The notes under the pieces were generated by a model. The model did not search any database and was not told the DNA's origin. It saw only the letters and a program-made list of their open reading frames with translations. Both the position numbers and the translations under genes were made by a program. From Saccharothrix carnea (GTDB taxonomy: Bacteria; Actinomycetota; Actinomycetes; Mycobacteriales; Pseudonocardiaceae), in NCBI RefSeq assembly GCF_003014735.1, contig NZ_PYAX01000002.1, positions 124,001 to 188,000 on the forward strand: a DNA stretch of 64,000 nucleotides, written 5' to 3'. Of the stretch, positions 9,701 through 18,293 are shown piece by piece. Every line of letters begins with the position of its first letter. Position 1 is the stretch's first letter.

Positions 9701-10052
9701 GCTGGAAGCCCTCGTGCGATGTGCGGCGCAGATCGCCGAGCGGGCCGAGGAGATCCCGATCGCCGTGTTAATCGATCTGCTCATCGCCCTGGATCAGCGG
9801 TGCAATGGTTGTACGTTGGACGCCACGCGCGACGAACACCTGAAGCTTTGGGTCGTGCTCGGGGAGCTGCGCCTCCACGACGCCATCAAGAGGCGGGTCC
9901 TGTGGAACGACTCCGAACTGCCCACCCGGATCAACCTTGCCGAGATCGCGGTCCGCAAACCCAGCCTCGTACAACGCGCGCGGATGGTGGCCTGGGAGTT
10001 TTACCCCTCGGTGGAAGTCGCTTGGCCTACTGTGCGTTGGCAGGAGCTCTGA
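6723..10052 (+). CDS. NACHT-domain STAND NTPase with NNH7-like N-terminal helical domain
   Basis: This 1109-residue bacterial NLR-like protein is a probable phage-sensing switch. Residues 1-150 (FSYAEAVRVLGG, then a helical array with LEAAHTVLAVTAYFE) match the NACHT N-terminal helical domain type 7. The NACHT ATPase follows, with Walker A LGHPGSGKSKLT near residue 335 and Walker B VILLDGFDELL near 402, then a winged-helix-like region containing YEFVHATFAEYLIARL. The roughly 400-residue C-terminus is helical and would be the sensor; I see no WD40, TPR or LRR periodicity. STAND proteins of this kind oligomerise on ligand binding and trigger an N-terminal effector. It is monocistronic, flanked by transposase remnants. 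The Shine-Dalgarno site before the ATG is weak. Confidence 0.85.
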   Translation: MGRTFSYAEAVRVLGGKHDGVLRALDNVVGAMMLGGSLVAPGITSLFDAKVELSRIARELLASLHDRSSDARRPHRTHRLEAAHTVLAVTAYFETVAGAGFPFAWADLKITRQDQEEFLAEIFADGVPLPTAQNPYERNLRELHSCYVTAADVLLRFISGLEVWDRLSGRHREETASVLKTMPEKAARRYEELFDQLATDFPEVACWASRVEHQATRSSVRQVGLALVELERTLRAWTAGRAPDELRASLARAYRAQLGRSVLDSDEVPAGFVFPTLAEAYVDPRFRVADAEQGQVPNTEPWWQDREPRSDVHTFLAGYLTSSQALHAPLLVLGHPGSGKSKLTQVLAARLPAADFLAVRVPLRDVPAEADLQQQIEHAIRLDTGESVSWPRFAEAAGDALPVILLDGFDELLQATGVSQTDYLENVARFQRREADQGRPVAVLVTSRIAVADRARAPQGTVVLRLEPFDPSQVEQWLETWNRANATVFTRRGHAPLTAQAALKWPGLAEQPLLLVMMALYDADSNALRDASAQDISHSSLYERLLNQFARRQVAKTRPGLSDYDFAEAVEQELYQLSVTAFAMFNRGAQWIDGAQLERDLTTLVGGEQRRSGMRTPLSAAEIAVGRFFFIHRASAMRNDHSVSTYEFVHATFAEYLIARLVWRALSVMADNVPKSWSPLTGGGVNDHLLHAVLSYEPLSLRTPILRFLREMAAQVPDRRRIIDLVVNLLAKRGQRRPGHSYDNYEPTPLPVPARHAAYSANLVLLAVVAAGDILVSTLFGSAVDVVQKWHAEVLLWRSQLNRSDEWTSLVKALGLQRLWRDGQRDLMLSLDDGSRVPDPIDLYWTYGYAPAAQPDAKYASYSYPTQDVRLLLRKVNFTCGLNEDVLGHTVEPFAWRLPQAVNNFVTWWPEGFPSSAHLLLRLLLARESVSRAERNELYVNCLRVGIHNVLPAGSEAQRTYLETVLGLMSADPDIDATTFANASLMLSSGPVSLEALVRCAAQIAERAEEIPIAVLIDLLIALDQRCNGCTLDATRDEHLKLWVVLGELRLHDAIKRRVLWNDSELPTRINLAEIAVRKPSLVQRARMVAWEFYPSVEVAWPTVRWQEL

Positions 10053-10717
10053 TCCTTCGTTCGCACCATCAAAGCGACGCCGCCACGTGACCCGAGCCGC
10101 TACCTCGGCTCCGCACCTCGTCAAATCCATCCGAACGGTGTGTCGGATGCCGACCCCGGAGCACCAGACCGGGCTCGCCGGTCGACGACAGGGGGTCGGG
10201 GCGACGAGGTCAGAACCTCGATGCCATCGCTCCGCTGAACTGCGAAGACTCAACCGCGCAACGGGGAGTGCCGGTCGGCGGAGTTCCGTCGATCGGCACC
10301 TCGGAATTCTGTATCGGTGCCCCTGTCACCTCACTGGGTGATCAACCTGGTCAACGCTGATCTGGCTCCGCCGGCGCCGGGAGCCCGAGGTCGCGTCCGA
10401 GGAGGTCCCGTGCCTGCTGGAGCGGCTGGCCAGGGTACCGGACCCGCGTGACCCGCGCGGAGTCCTCACCGCGTGTGCCGTGCCGGCCGGGGCGACCTCA
10501 TTCCTGGTGGGCGGCGAGTGGATCGCCTACACCCCCGCGCACGTGCTCGACAGGCTGGGCATCCGCCCCTTATCCCGGCCCTGGCGGTCGCTGCCGTCGG
10601 AGACAACAGTCCGTGGAGGTCCTGACCGCGATCAGGTCTTCAGGGTGCTGATCTGACGGCATCACGTGGCCGGGGGGTGCACGTAGCACACGAACGCGAC
10701 GCGCACCCCCGGCGCTG
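10053..10717 (+). pseudogene. ISAs1-family transposase remnant (about 10380-10656)
   Basis: The gap holds a decayed transposase. One open stretch from about 10380 to 10656 contains LLERLARVPDPRDPRG, then GATSFLVGGEWI and AHVLDRLGIRP, and ends with SLPSETTVRG. These are the landmarks of the N-terminal DDE_Tnp_1-associated region of ISAs1 transposases. Blocks between the landmarks are deleted and the catalytic domain is absent. Bases 10053-10340 show nothing recognisable. Confidence 0.7.
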
Positions 10718-12157
10718 TCACGCCGGTGGGCCGTCGTGGCGTTTCGGACTTGGCTCGCGGGCGTCGCCGATGCTGGCGCGCTGGTTCTGCCAGTCGATCA
10801 GGACCTGTACCGGCGCCGGGTGGTCGTAGCGGAACCCGGTTGGTTCGGCTGTGCCACCGCGGTAGAGGAACTGGGTCAGGTCGCGCCATACAAGGCGTTC
10901 CTCGTCAAGCGTTGTGGGCAGTGCGATCCGGAGTTCTTCGAGCAGTTTCCAGCGGTACAGGTCGAACGCGGTGCGCAGGCGTTCCGTGTAGGCGACCGCG
11001 GCGTGCACTGCGTTTCGGTACAGGCCGTAGGCCATGACGAACAGTGCGACTGTCCACAGCACACCGATCTCCACGCGCAATGTGCTCGACCAGAAGGAGA
11101 CGACCAGCAGGATGCCCGCGACGGCGAGGGCCATCAGGCGGTCACGTGCGCGTCGGAGGACCACGCAGGCCGTAGCGGTGCACACGACCATGGCGAGGTA
11201 GGTGAGCCACGCCGCGGGCGTGCTGACAACCCGTGGCAACCGGACCGCCAGCCACCACGACAGGGGAGCACCGAACAGCGGCAGGAACACCGCCATGGTG
11301 AGCAACAGGTCGACGGAGACCTTCGCGTTCCGGACCGAGTCCGCGAAATCCTTGGGCAGCAAGGGTTGCAGTCGGGTCCACAGCACCACCGCGTCCAGTC
11401 GGTACCGGACCGAGGGATGCTGTTCGGCGGCCCGGACGACGTTGCCGAGCCGTGTCGGCAGGACGCCGTGTGGTAGTTGCGGGTACCACACGAACAGTTC
11501 CTGTTGCACCTTCGCGCGTTCGCTGCGAACCTGCTGTTCGGCGACGGCCAGCCGTTCATCCAGGAGTACCAGTACATCGGTGAACCGCATCACCCGCGCG
11601 GATTCCTCGTCGCGCAACGCGCCGGCGATCTCGGCCGCCTTGCGCGCCGTGCCGGGCGACCAGGCCCCGCTCGTCAGCGCGGTCGCCAAGTCGTCGAGCC
11701 TGGTGTCGATCTCGGTGTCGGGCAGCGGTGCCGGGACAACGGTCTCCGGGCGAGGGAGGGCGTAGCGCTCGCCGACAAGTTCCTCTTCTCGCTTGCGCAG
11801 CAGGTTGTCCCGGTCGATGAGGGTTTGGCGGGCTGCGTTGTGCCGCTGAACCAGTGGAGCGCCGAAGCGATCCGCCCAGGATGGCCAGTGCCCCTGGCTG
11901 ATGCGGTCCAGCCACTCCCGCAGGTTGCCGAGCAGGAACGTAAGGAACGTGACCACCGCGAGGAACCCGACCAAGAGCAGCGCCTGCACCACCGCCGACA
12001 CCCTGCTCCACTCCGCGACGGCACCGGCCACGCCCGACGCCGTGGTCCACATCACGATCACGATCGCGCCGAGGAACACCAGCACGGGGAAGAACGTCGA
12101 CACCAGGGCGCGCCGGTCGAAGTAGCCGGTGATCTCACGCAGTACCGAGGCGAACAT
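10718..12157 (-). CDS. Polytopic membrane protein, third gene of CHAT operon
   Basis: This 479-residue integral membrane protein does not belong to a family I can name. Two hydrophobic helices lie near residues 20-39 and 53-76. A charged cytoplasmic-type segment of about 200 residues follows, with a coiled-coil-like stretch and the motif LPTRLGNVVRAAE. Then come about four more helices (near 290-313, 322-341, 348-365 and 369-390) and a polar tail. The ATG at 12157 overlaps the stop of the upstream CBS-like gene by one base (TGATG), so the two are coupled. In a CHAT-protease operon, a membrane protein is a plausible protease substrate or a membrane-damaging effector; that is inference. An upstream in-frame extension to 12262 is antisense to the CBS-like gene and was rejected. 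Confidence 0.7.
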   Translation of the reverse strand: MFASVLREITGYFDRRALVSTFFPVLVFLGAIVIVMWTTASGVAGAVAEWSRVSAVVQALLLVGFLAVVTFLTFLLGNLREWLDRISQGHWPSWADRFGAPLVQRHNAARQTLIDRDNLLRKREEELVGERYALPRPETVVPAPLPDTEIDTRLDDLATALTSGAWSPGTARKAAEIAGALRDEESARVMRFTDVLVLLDERLAVAEQQVRSERAKVQQELFVWYPQLPHGVLPTRLGNVVRAAEQHPSVRYRLDAVVLWTRLQPLLPKDFADSVRNAKVSVDLLLTMAVFLPLFGAPLSWWLAVRLPRVVSTPAAWLTYLAMVVCTATACVVLRRARDRLMALAVAGILLVVSFWSSTLRVEIGVLWTVALFVMAYGLYRNAVHAAVAYTERLRTAFDLYRWKLLEELRIALPTTLDEERLVWRDLTQFLYRGGTAEPTGFRYDHPAPVQVLIDWQNQRASIGDAREPSPKRHDGPPA

Positions 12158-12714
12158 CAGGAATCCGGCTCCATGGTCCCGTGGAAGAAGATCCGTCGAC
12201 AGGTCGGCCGCCGCTCGTCCGGCAGCGGCGTCCGCAGCAACAGGAACGACGGCGGTGTGCACCGGCGGCAGACGTAGCGCAGCGCCGGCACGTTCGGGTC
12301 GCCCGCCCGGACGCCGCGCCCGTCAAGGAGGTCGAGCGGCACTGCGGCCGCGAGTGCGGCGCGTGGCACCACCCCGACCGGGCGGCCGCCGGCTTCGAGC
12401 AGTACCGATTGGATGCCCGTACGACCGACCAGTTCGGCCAAATCGAGCAACTCGGCGGTGGCGAGGGCGTCCGGCTCGGCGGCCAGCACGACCAGTGCCG
12501 GCATCCGGTCCGCCAAGGCCGCGAACGACGTGGTGACATCGCCGAGCCTGCGCAGGTCAGCCATGCTCAGTACACCCAGCGGACCGCCGTCCGGCGTCAC
12601 GATGACGGCGTGTTCGACGCGGTTCTCGGTCATCGCCGCGCGCGTGTGGACCGGCTCGTCGTCGTCGGTCACCGCGATGAAGGCGGCTGTCATCGAGCTC
12701 AGCAGTACGGCCAT
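12157..12714 (-). CDS. CBS-pair-like small protein, second gene of CHAT operon
   Basis: This 185-residue protein has two CBS-like units: the first around VEHAVIVTPDGGPLGVLS and LRRL, the second around GIQSVLLEAGGRPVGVV. CBS pairs usually bind adenosyl nucleotides, so this may be a nucleotide-responsive adaptor. The C-terminal 40 residues carry CRRC and a later cysteine with HGTMEPDS, possibly a partial metal site. It starts one base after the stop of the CHAT gene and ends overlapping the start of the membrane-protein gene, so it is locked into a three-gene operon. The CBS assignment comes from the repeated V-x-V-x-P-x-G/GRPVGVV pattern and is moderate. No catalytic motif is visible. Confidence 0.6.
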   Translation of the reverse strand: MAVLLSSMTAAFIAVTDDDEPVHTRAAMTENRVEHAVIVTPDGGPLGVLSMADLRRLGDVTTSFAALADRMPALVVLAAEPDALATAELLDLAELVGRTGIQSVLLEAGGRPVGVVPRAALAAAVPLDLLDGRGVRAGDPNVPALRYVCRRCTPPSFLLLRTPLPDERRPTCRRIFFHGTMEPDS

Positions 12715-12715
12715 G

Positions 12716-15700
12716 TCACCTCCAGTCGCCTATCAGCACGAACGCGGCCCAATGGTAAGGATGTGCGAACGGCCGCGCACTGTAGTCCACGACCAGTTCC
12801 GCTTCTGATTTCAGCGTCAGCAAGGAAGTTTGACGAGACGTCCGTGCCCGCAGCCGTGCGGCCACGTCCCCGCGCGCAGCGGCGAGGTCCACTCGCCGGC
12901 ACGAGGCGAGCGCAGCGGCCACGTCACCCGCTTTGGCCTGCGCACCGGCCCTGGCGAGCAGGAGAGTCGCGGTGATCACCGGATCGGTCGTAGCCGCGAG
13001 TGCGGTGTCACAGTGCGTCACGACGTGTCGTGCGGTCGTGCTCGCCAGCCTGAGCTGCGCGGTCCGCAACGCGTCGGCCGGTGTCGCGCCACCGCGCAAC
13101 AGACGGTAGAAGTGGGTCATCAGAAAGGCGGTGGACAGGTCGTCGACCTCCCACAGGCTGACTACTAGCGACGGCACGCCCGCGTACAGGGTGGCCCTGG
13201 CCAGGCCGATCAACTCGTCGCCAGGGTGGTTCGTGCTCACGCCGCTTTCGCACGCGCTCAGCGTCACCAAGTTGGCGTCGACGGTCAAGCCGACCAGATC
13301 GGCCGCGGTCAGCTCGCCGTCGTGGCGGGTCCCCGCAGGAGCGAGGAGCACTGCGGAGTCCATCGGGTGCTCCCGGTCGAACCGGCCGTGACAGGCCAGG
13401 TGCACGACATCCGGGCGTTCGGCCAAGGCGTCGAGCAGCCGCGCGCGTGAGGCATCGTCGCCGACCACCCCGACACCGCCGAACACGGCCGCGACCTCCG
13501 CCGCCTCTTGGCGTGCGTGGGAGAGGTCGCTGCGGGAGTCTCCGAACACGATGGCCGTGCGCCACCCGCGGGAGGGCGTGCGCTGCCGATAGCGCAGCAG
13601 CGACGAACTCGGCAGGTGGCACACCGGGTTCCGGTCGAGCAGCAACGCATGCAGTGGCACGAGGTGCAGTGCGCCGTGGGGCACGAGCACGATCACCTCA
13701 CCGGGCGCGCAGTACTCCGCGATCGGCGCCACGAACGGGCGGAAGGTCTTCTCGAAGGCGACCGGATCCAGCTCGTGTGCCGTGCCGAGCTGCCGGTCGA
13801 CGGTGGCGGCCACCAGATCCTCACCGTGGGCGATCACGTGCATGGCCGGGACCGGGTTGTCGGGCGTGAGGACGAACAGCGTGGTCGCCTCGGCGGCGAC
13901 GTAGTACTCGGCGAGCACACAGCCCGGCCCGAGCAGCGCGTGGATCTCGTCCGTGGACAAGGTGGGACCGGCGACCGAGTCGCGGCCCTGGACAGTCTCC
14001 CTGGCGAGCGCGCCGGTCAGGCGGTCGACCGCATCCCGTCCTCGACGCAGCTCGGTGTCCAGCTCGTCGAGGCTGACGCGACCGAACGGCCGTAGTTGGT
14101 CGATCCGACTGATCAAGTCCAGCTCCAGCTCGGGTTGTGGCGCGGCTGTGAGCTCGGTGAGCAGGCCGAGTCGCCGGCGAGCGCGGTCGACGTCGGCGCG
14201 CAGATCCAGGACCCGTTCGGTCGGTTCGACGGAATCCAGTCCGAGCTGGTCGACGAATGCCCGCGCCTTCGCCCGCTCCACCAAGTCCAATGCCGCATCG
14301 ATCAAGCCGGCTTCCGCTGCTTCGTGGATCGCACGCCGGTACATGAACAGGTGAGCCTGTTGCCAGGTCATCCGTGCCTGCTCGTCGTGCAGGGTGCCGC
14401 GGACGCGATCGATCAGGTCGAGCGCCTCGGTCAGGGTGTGCAGAGCATCCGCGTGGTCACCGCGCATGCTCTGTGCCAGCGCGACCGCGTTCAGCCGCCC
14501 GTATACACCGCGGATCGACATGCCGGGCGGCAGGGGAAAACGGTGGGCGATCGCCAGCACGTCGTCGGGGCGGTCCTGGTCAAGGTACGTGAGCTGCAGG
14601 TTGGTGGCCAGCCCGGCCGCGTCCGCGCCCTGCGGGTCCAGTGTCGCCATCGCGTTCTCGATCGTGCCCATGGCCGCGACCGGGTCGTTCAGCGCGACCT
14701 GCACGGTGGCGGTCAGGTTGGCGAGCCGGATCTCGTCGCCCGGCGTGGCCAGCTCGCGCAGTACGGGCAGCAGTTCGGCCGCCTCGGCGGGCCGATCGGC
14801 ATCGCGCAACGCGATAATGCGGAAGTAGTGCCACTCGAAATCGTGGCCGGTCGTGATCGACAGCTCGTCCAGTGCTCCTTCGAAGTCACCGACCCGGTGC
14901 CGCCACTGGGCCCGCAGCATCCGTGCGGTCGACAGGAAGTACAAGGCGACGGTGTCGCTGAGTTCCTTGTGGTCGATGTCGGTCCACAGCACCTGGTCGC
15001 CCGCGCTCTGCGCGTCCGTCATGAGCATGTCAACGCCACCGCGGATCATGTCGGGCAGCATGCCGATCTCGCCGAGGGCGCCGTCGGCGGCGTCGAGGTG
15101 GTCTAGTGCGCCCCGCATGTCGTAGAGGCGCAGCAGGTTGTCGGCCAGCCGGAGGTCGGCCATCGCGGTCAGCACCGGAAGACCGATGCGCACGAACGCG
15201 GCCCGTGCGGAGGTCAGCAACGCGACGGCGTCCGCCCAGCGGTCCTCCACCTCGTAGTCCACGGCCTGGCGCCAAGCCCGGAACGGCTCGTCCAGCTCGG
15301 GCATCGCGGACCGCACGTCAGCCTCGGGCCGATCCGCGTCCTGCGGTCCCGAGAGCATGACACGGTGCGCCACCGGCCCAATCACGCAGGCGCGGTCGAC
15401 CAGCCAGCGCAGCCGGGACCGCGGGAAGTGCTCGTCGGGCGCGAGTTCGACGGCGGCGGCGAGAAGTGTGATGGCGCGCAGCACCCGGTCGGTGCTGAAC
15501 TCCGAGTTCCAGTCCTCCTCGGTGTCGCTGCTGGTCACCATCGTCATGGCCAGCCACGCGGTGATCTGCCAGTCGGACGGGTCTTCCTGGTGCATTGCGT
15601 TGAGGATCTCTGCGGCACGGCCCGGCACGAAGTTGTCCAACAGCGCGTGGCCGAGCGCCTTGCGCACTCCCGCGTGCCCGGGGTGCCGCTCCGACAGTGC

Positions 15701-16927
15701 CGTGAGCGCCTCGACCGCGGCTGCCGCGTCGAACCCCGGCCCCACCCCGGACAGCGCGTCGATATCGGCGATCGCGTCGTCGAGCCGGTCCAGGGCCTCC
15801 AGCGAGGTCGCGCGGCCGAGCAGCCCGTCGGTGCGGTCCTGGTCGAGCAGTGTGCAGATCCGGAGGTGTTCGCCGAAGTGCGCCACGGCGTCCTCGTGCC
15901 TGGCCTCCGCCTGCGCCACTCTGCCGAGGAACAAGTGACCGGTCATGGCGAGCAACAGCTCGCCGGACAGGACGAGGTGCTCGGCCTCCGCCCTCGCCTC
16001 CGCCCGCCGACCGTCGCTCATGAGCACCTGCACCCGCATGACCCGGGCCTGGTCTGCCTGGTCGCGGGTCGGGACGTTGCGCATGTACTCGACGTAGCTG
16101 AGGTGCGGGACCGGAGGCCCCCCGTCGGGTGACTGCCGCTCGCAGTCGGCGATGACGTGGTCGAGGTCCTGCAGGGCCTGGTCGAGACGACCCGCTCCCG
16201 CCTCGATCTGTGCGCGGATGAACCGGTACTGCGTGTTCTCCGGTCTCAGTTCAATGGCCTTGCTCGCGGCGGCGATGGCCTCGCCGAACCGATCGGTGCC
16301 GGCGAGTGCGCGGCTGACGGCGATGTGCGGACCGGGGTCGGTGGGGTTGAAATCGGACAGCCTGCGCAGCGCTGGGATTGCTTCGTCGAAGCGGTCCAGC
16401 CGATTCAGTGAGTGGCCCAGGTAGAACCACGCGATGCGGAGATCGGGATGTCGTTCGGTGAGTTTCGCGGCGACGGCGGCCACCCGCGTGAAGTCTTCAC
16501 GCCGGTAGTACAGGTCCTGCAGCAGGTCGTGGATCGCGGTGTCGGTCGCGGTCGGATCGAGCAGGCCCCACAACGGGTCGGTGTTCTCGGTTGCCAGGTC
16601 GAGCAGCGCGGTCAGGTGCCGCGTCGCGAGTTCGGCGTCATCGGAGGCCAGGTGCAGTACCGCGAGCTGCACCGAGGCGGCGAACTCCATGGCGGGGGAG
16701 TCGAGGCGGCGGGCCGCGGACCGCAGTTCCTCCCACGGCCCGAGCCGTTCCACCGGATCGAGCACCGAGCCGGTCAAGGAATCCAGCTCGGTGGCGTAGA
16801 ACAGCATCGACGGCAGATCATGCTCCCGCACGGCACGCGTGAGCGCCGAACGCGCGATCAGTGCCGCGGCCTCGGTGTTACCATTCTCCCGCGCCTGCAA
16901 CAGCTCGGCGAGGCGGTGCGGCGGCAT
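12716..16927 (-). CDS. TPR-CHAT caspase-like protease
   Basis: This 1403-residue protein is a tetratricopeptide-repeat sensor fused to a C-terminal CHAT protease. Most of residues 1-950 is helical, with TPR-like units such as LGHSLNRLDRFDEAIPALRR. The CHAT domain carries the catalytic histidine in HLACHGRFD (near residue 1175) and the catalytic cysteine in TLSACESGVS (near 1226), so the dyad is intact. After the domain come about 110 residues ending in a tryptophan-rich tail. TPR-CHAT proteins in other bacteria cleave specific partners when activated, for example the CRISPR-linked Csx29 and gasdermin-activating proteases. No gasdermin is seen here. It is the first gene of a tight operon with a CBS-like and a membrane protein. 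The ATG at 16927 precedes the first repeat; a longer frame to 17029 was not accepted. Confidence 0.85.
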   Translation of the reverse strand: MPPHRLAELLQARENGNTEAAALIARSALTRAVREHDLPSMLFYATELDSLTGSVLDPVERLGPWEELRSAARRLDSPAMEFAASVQLAVLHLASDDAELATRHLTALLDLATENTDPLWGLLDPTATDTAIHDLLQDLYYRREDFTRVAAVAAKLTERHPDLRIAWFYLGHSLNRLDRFDEAIPALRRLSDFNPTDPGPHIAVSRALAGTDRFGEAIAAASKAIELRPENTQYRFIRAQIEAGAGRLDQALQDLDHVIADCERQSPDGGPPVPHLSYVEYMRNVPTRDQADQARVMRVQVLMSDGRRAEARAEAEHLVLSGELLLAMTGHLFLGRVAQAEARHEDAVAHFGEHLRICTLLDQDRTDGLLGRATSLEALDRLDDAIADIDALSGVGPGFDAAAAVEALTALSERHPGHAGVRKALGHALLDNFVPGRAAEILNAMHQEDPSDWQITAWLAMTMVTSSDTEEDWNSEFSTDRVLRAITLLAAAVELAPDEHFPRSRLRWLVDRACVIGPVAHRVMLSGPQDADRPEADVRSAMPELDEPFRAWRQAVDYEVEDRWADAVALLTSARAAFVRIGLPVLTAMADLRLADNLLRLYDMRGALDHLDAADGALGEIGMLPDMIRGGVDMLMTDAQSAGDQVLWTDIDHKELSDTVALYFLSTARMLRAQWRHRVGDFEGALDELSITTGHDFEWHYFRIIALRDADRPAEAAELLPVLRELATPGDEIRLANLTATVQVALNDPVAAMGTIENAMATLDPQGADAAGLATNLQLTYLDQDRPDDVLAIAHRFPLPPGMSIRGVYGRLNAVALAQSMRGDHADALHTLTEALDLIDRVRGTLHDEQARMTWQQAHLFMYRRAIHEAAEAGLIDAALDLVERAKARAFVDQLGLDSVEPTERVLDLRADVDRARRRLGLLTELTAAPQPELELDLISRIDQLRPFGRVSLDELDTELRRGRDAVDRLTGALARETVQGRDSVAGPTLSTDEIHALLGPGCVLAEYYVAAEATTLFVLTPDNPVPAMHVIAHGEDLVAATVDRQLGTAHELDPVAFEKTFRPFVAPIAEYCAPGEVIVLVPHGALHLVPLHALLLDRNPVCHLPSSSLLRYRQRTPSRGWRTAIVFGDSRSDLSHARQEAAEVAAVFGGVGVVGDDASRARLLDALAERPDVVHLACHGRFDREHPMDSAVLLAPAGTRHDGELTAADLVGLTVDANLVTLSACESGVSTNHPGDELIGLARATLYAGVPSLVVSLWEVDDLSTAFLMTHFYRLLRGGATPADALRTAQLRLASTTARHVVTHCDTALAATTDPVITATLLLARAGAQAKAGDVAAALASCRRVDLAAARGDVAARLRARTSRQTSLLTLKSEAELVVDYSARPFAHPYHWAAFVLIGDWR

Positions 16928-17157
16928 ATCGGCTCCTGTCCCGTGGCAGTCGTGGTGGATCCGGTGTTCCACCAGTCTGGCGATCCGCCGTCTACACCAC
17001 CATCGTGCCGACGACTCGTACCGTTCCACCGGACCGTGTGCCTGCCGATAACCTCATCCGCGCAGGTAGCGGGCGTACGTAGCCCATGGCTTCGAAGCGC
17101 TCACGGGCCACGGTTGCCATCCGCGTGATGTCGACCAGCACGGCATGATGACCGGCT

Positions 17158-18249
17158 GTGCTGCTCCGACTGGTCTACCTGGGCGTGACCAACGCGTTCG
17201 CGTTGCTGCGCCTGCTGCCGATGAGTGATCGGGACAAGGACGTGGAGATCCTGGCGCTGCGGCACCAGATCACCGTCCTGCAACGCCAACTGGGCCAGAC
17301 CCGGCCGCGGCTCTTCCCCTGAGACCGGGCGTTCCTTGCGGCGCTGCTGCACCGACTCCCGGCCGCCGCGCTTCGTCGGCTCCGACTACTGGTACGTCCG
17401 GAGACGGTGCTGCGGTGGCATCGGGACCTCATCGCACGCCGCCACGCAGTCGAGTCCCTCCCCAAGCAGCGGGGCCGACCCCGAACCGTCCGCTCCATCC
17501 AGCTCCTGGCGCTGCGCCTGGCACGGGAGAACCCCACCTAGGGCTACCGCCGCATCCACGGAGAACTCCTCGTGCTCGGCATCAAGGTCGCCGCATCCAC
17601 GGTGTGGCAGATCCTCAAAGACGCCGGAATCGATCCGACACCCCAACGCGCCGCCACCGGCTGGTCCGCCTTTCTCCGCTCGCAGGCCGACGCTCTACTG
17701 GCCTGCGACTTCTTCGAGACCCGCACGTTGAACGGCACCCGCCTGTACGTACTCGCGGTCATCGAACACACCAGCCGCCGAATCCGCGTCCTCGGCGCCA
17801 CCGCACACCCGACCGCATCCTGGGTCACCCAAGCCGCCAAGAACCTCGCCATGGACCTCGAAGACGCAGGCAGTTCCGTGCGGTTCCTGATCCGCGACCG
17901 AGACGGAAAGTACCTAGCTCTGTTCGACACCATCCTCGCCGACGCGGGCATCCAGGTCGTCCTCACCGGTGTCCGGATACCGCGAATGAACGCGATCATG
18001 GAGCGCTGGATCCGGACCTGCCGACACGAACTGCTCGACCGCACACTCATCTGGAACCAACGACACCTGCTCCACACCCTGCGCGAGTACGAGCAGTTCT
18101 ACAACACCCACCGACCCCATCAAGGCATCGCCAACGCGCGGCCACTACATCCACTGCCACCAGCCACCGACCAAGCAGCCGTCACCCGCCTCGACATCCG
18201 CCGATGGCAACGACTGGGCGGCATCCTCAACGAGTACCACCACGCCGCT
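17158..18249 (+). pseudogene. Integrase-core (rve) transposase with two internal stop codons
   Basis: A transposase of the DDE integrase-core type starts at GTG 17158 and stays in one frame to about 18249. It is interrupted by TGA at 17320 and TAG at 17539. Both stops occupy positions where related proteins have tryptophan; the second falls in the usual NPTWGYRRIHGEL motif. The catalytic triad is still readable as ACDFF, RDRDGKY and MERWIR, and the C-terminus reads NEYHH. The usual stop after that motif is lost, and the frame runs on into DNA antisense to the WD40 gene. It inserted between the CHAT operon and the caspase operon and is now inactive. Confidence 0.85.
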
Positions 18250-18293
18250 GAACTGCACGGACGACATTTTTGGCAAGCACAGCGCCGACTGCT

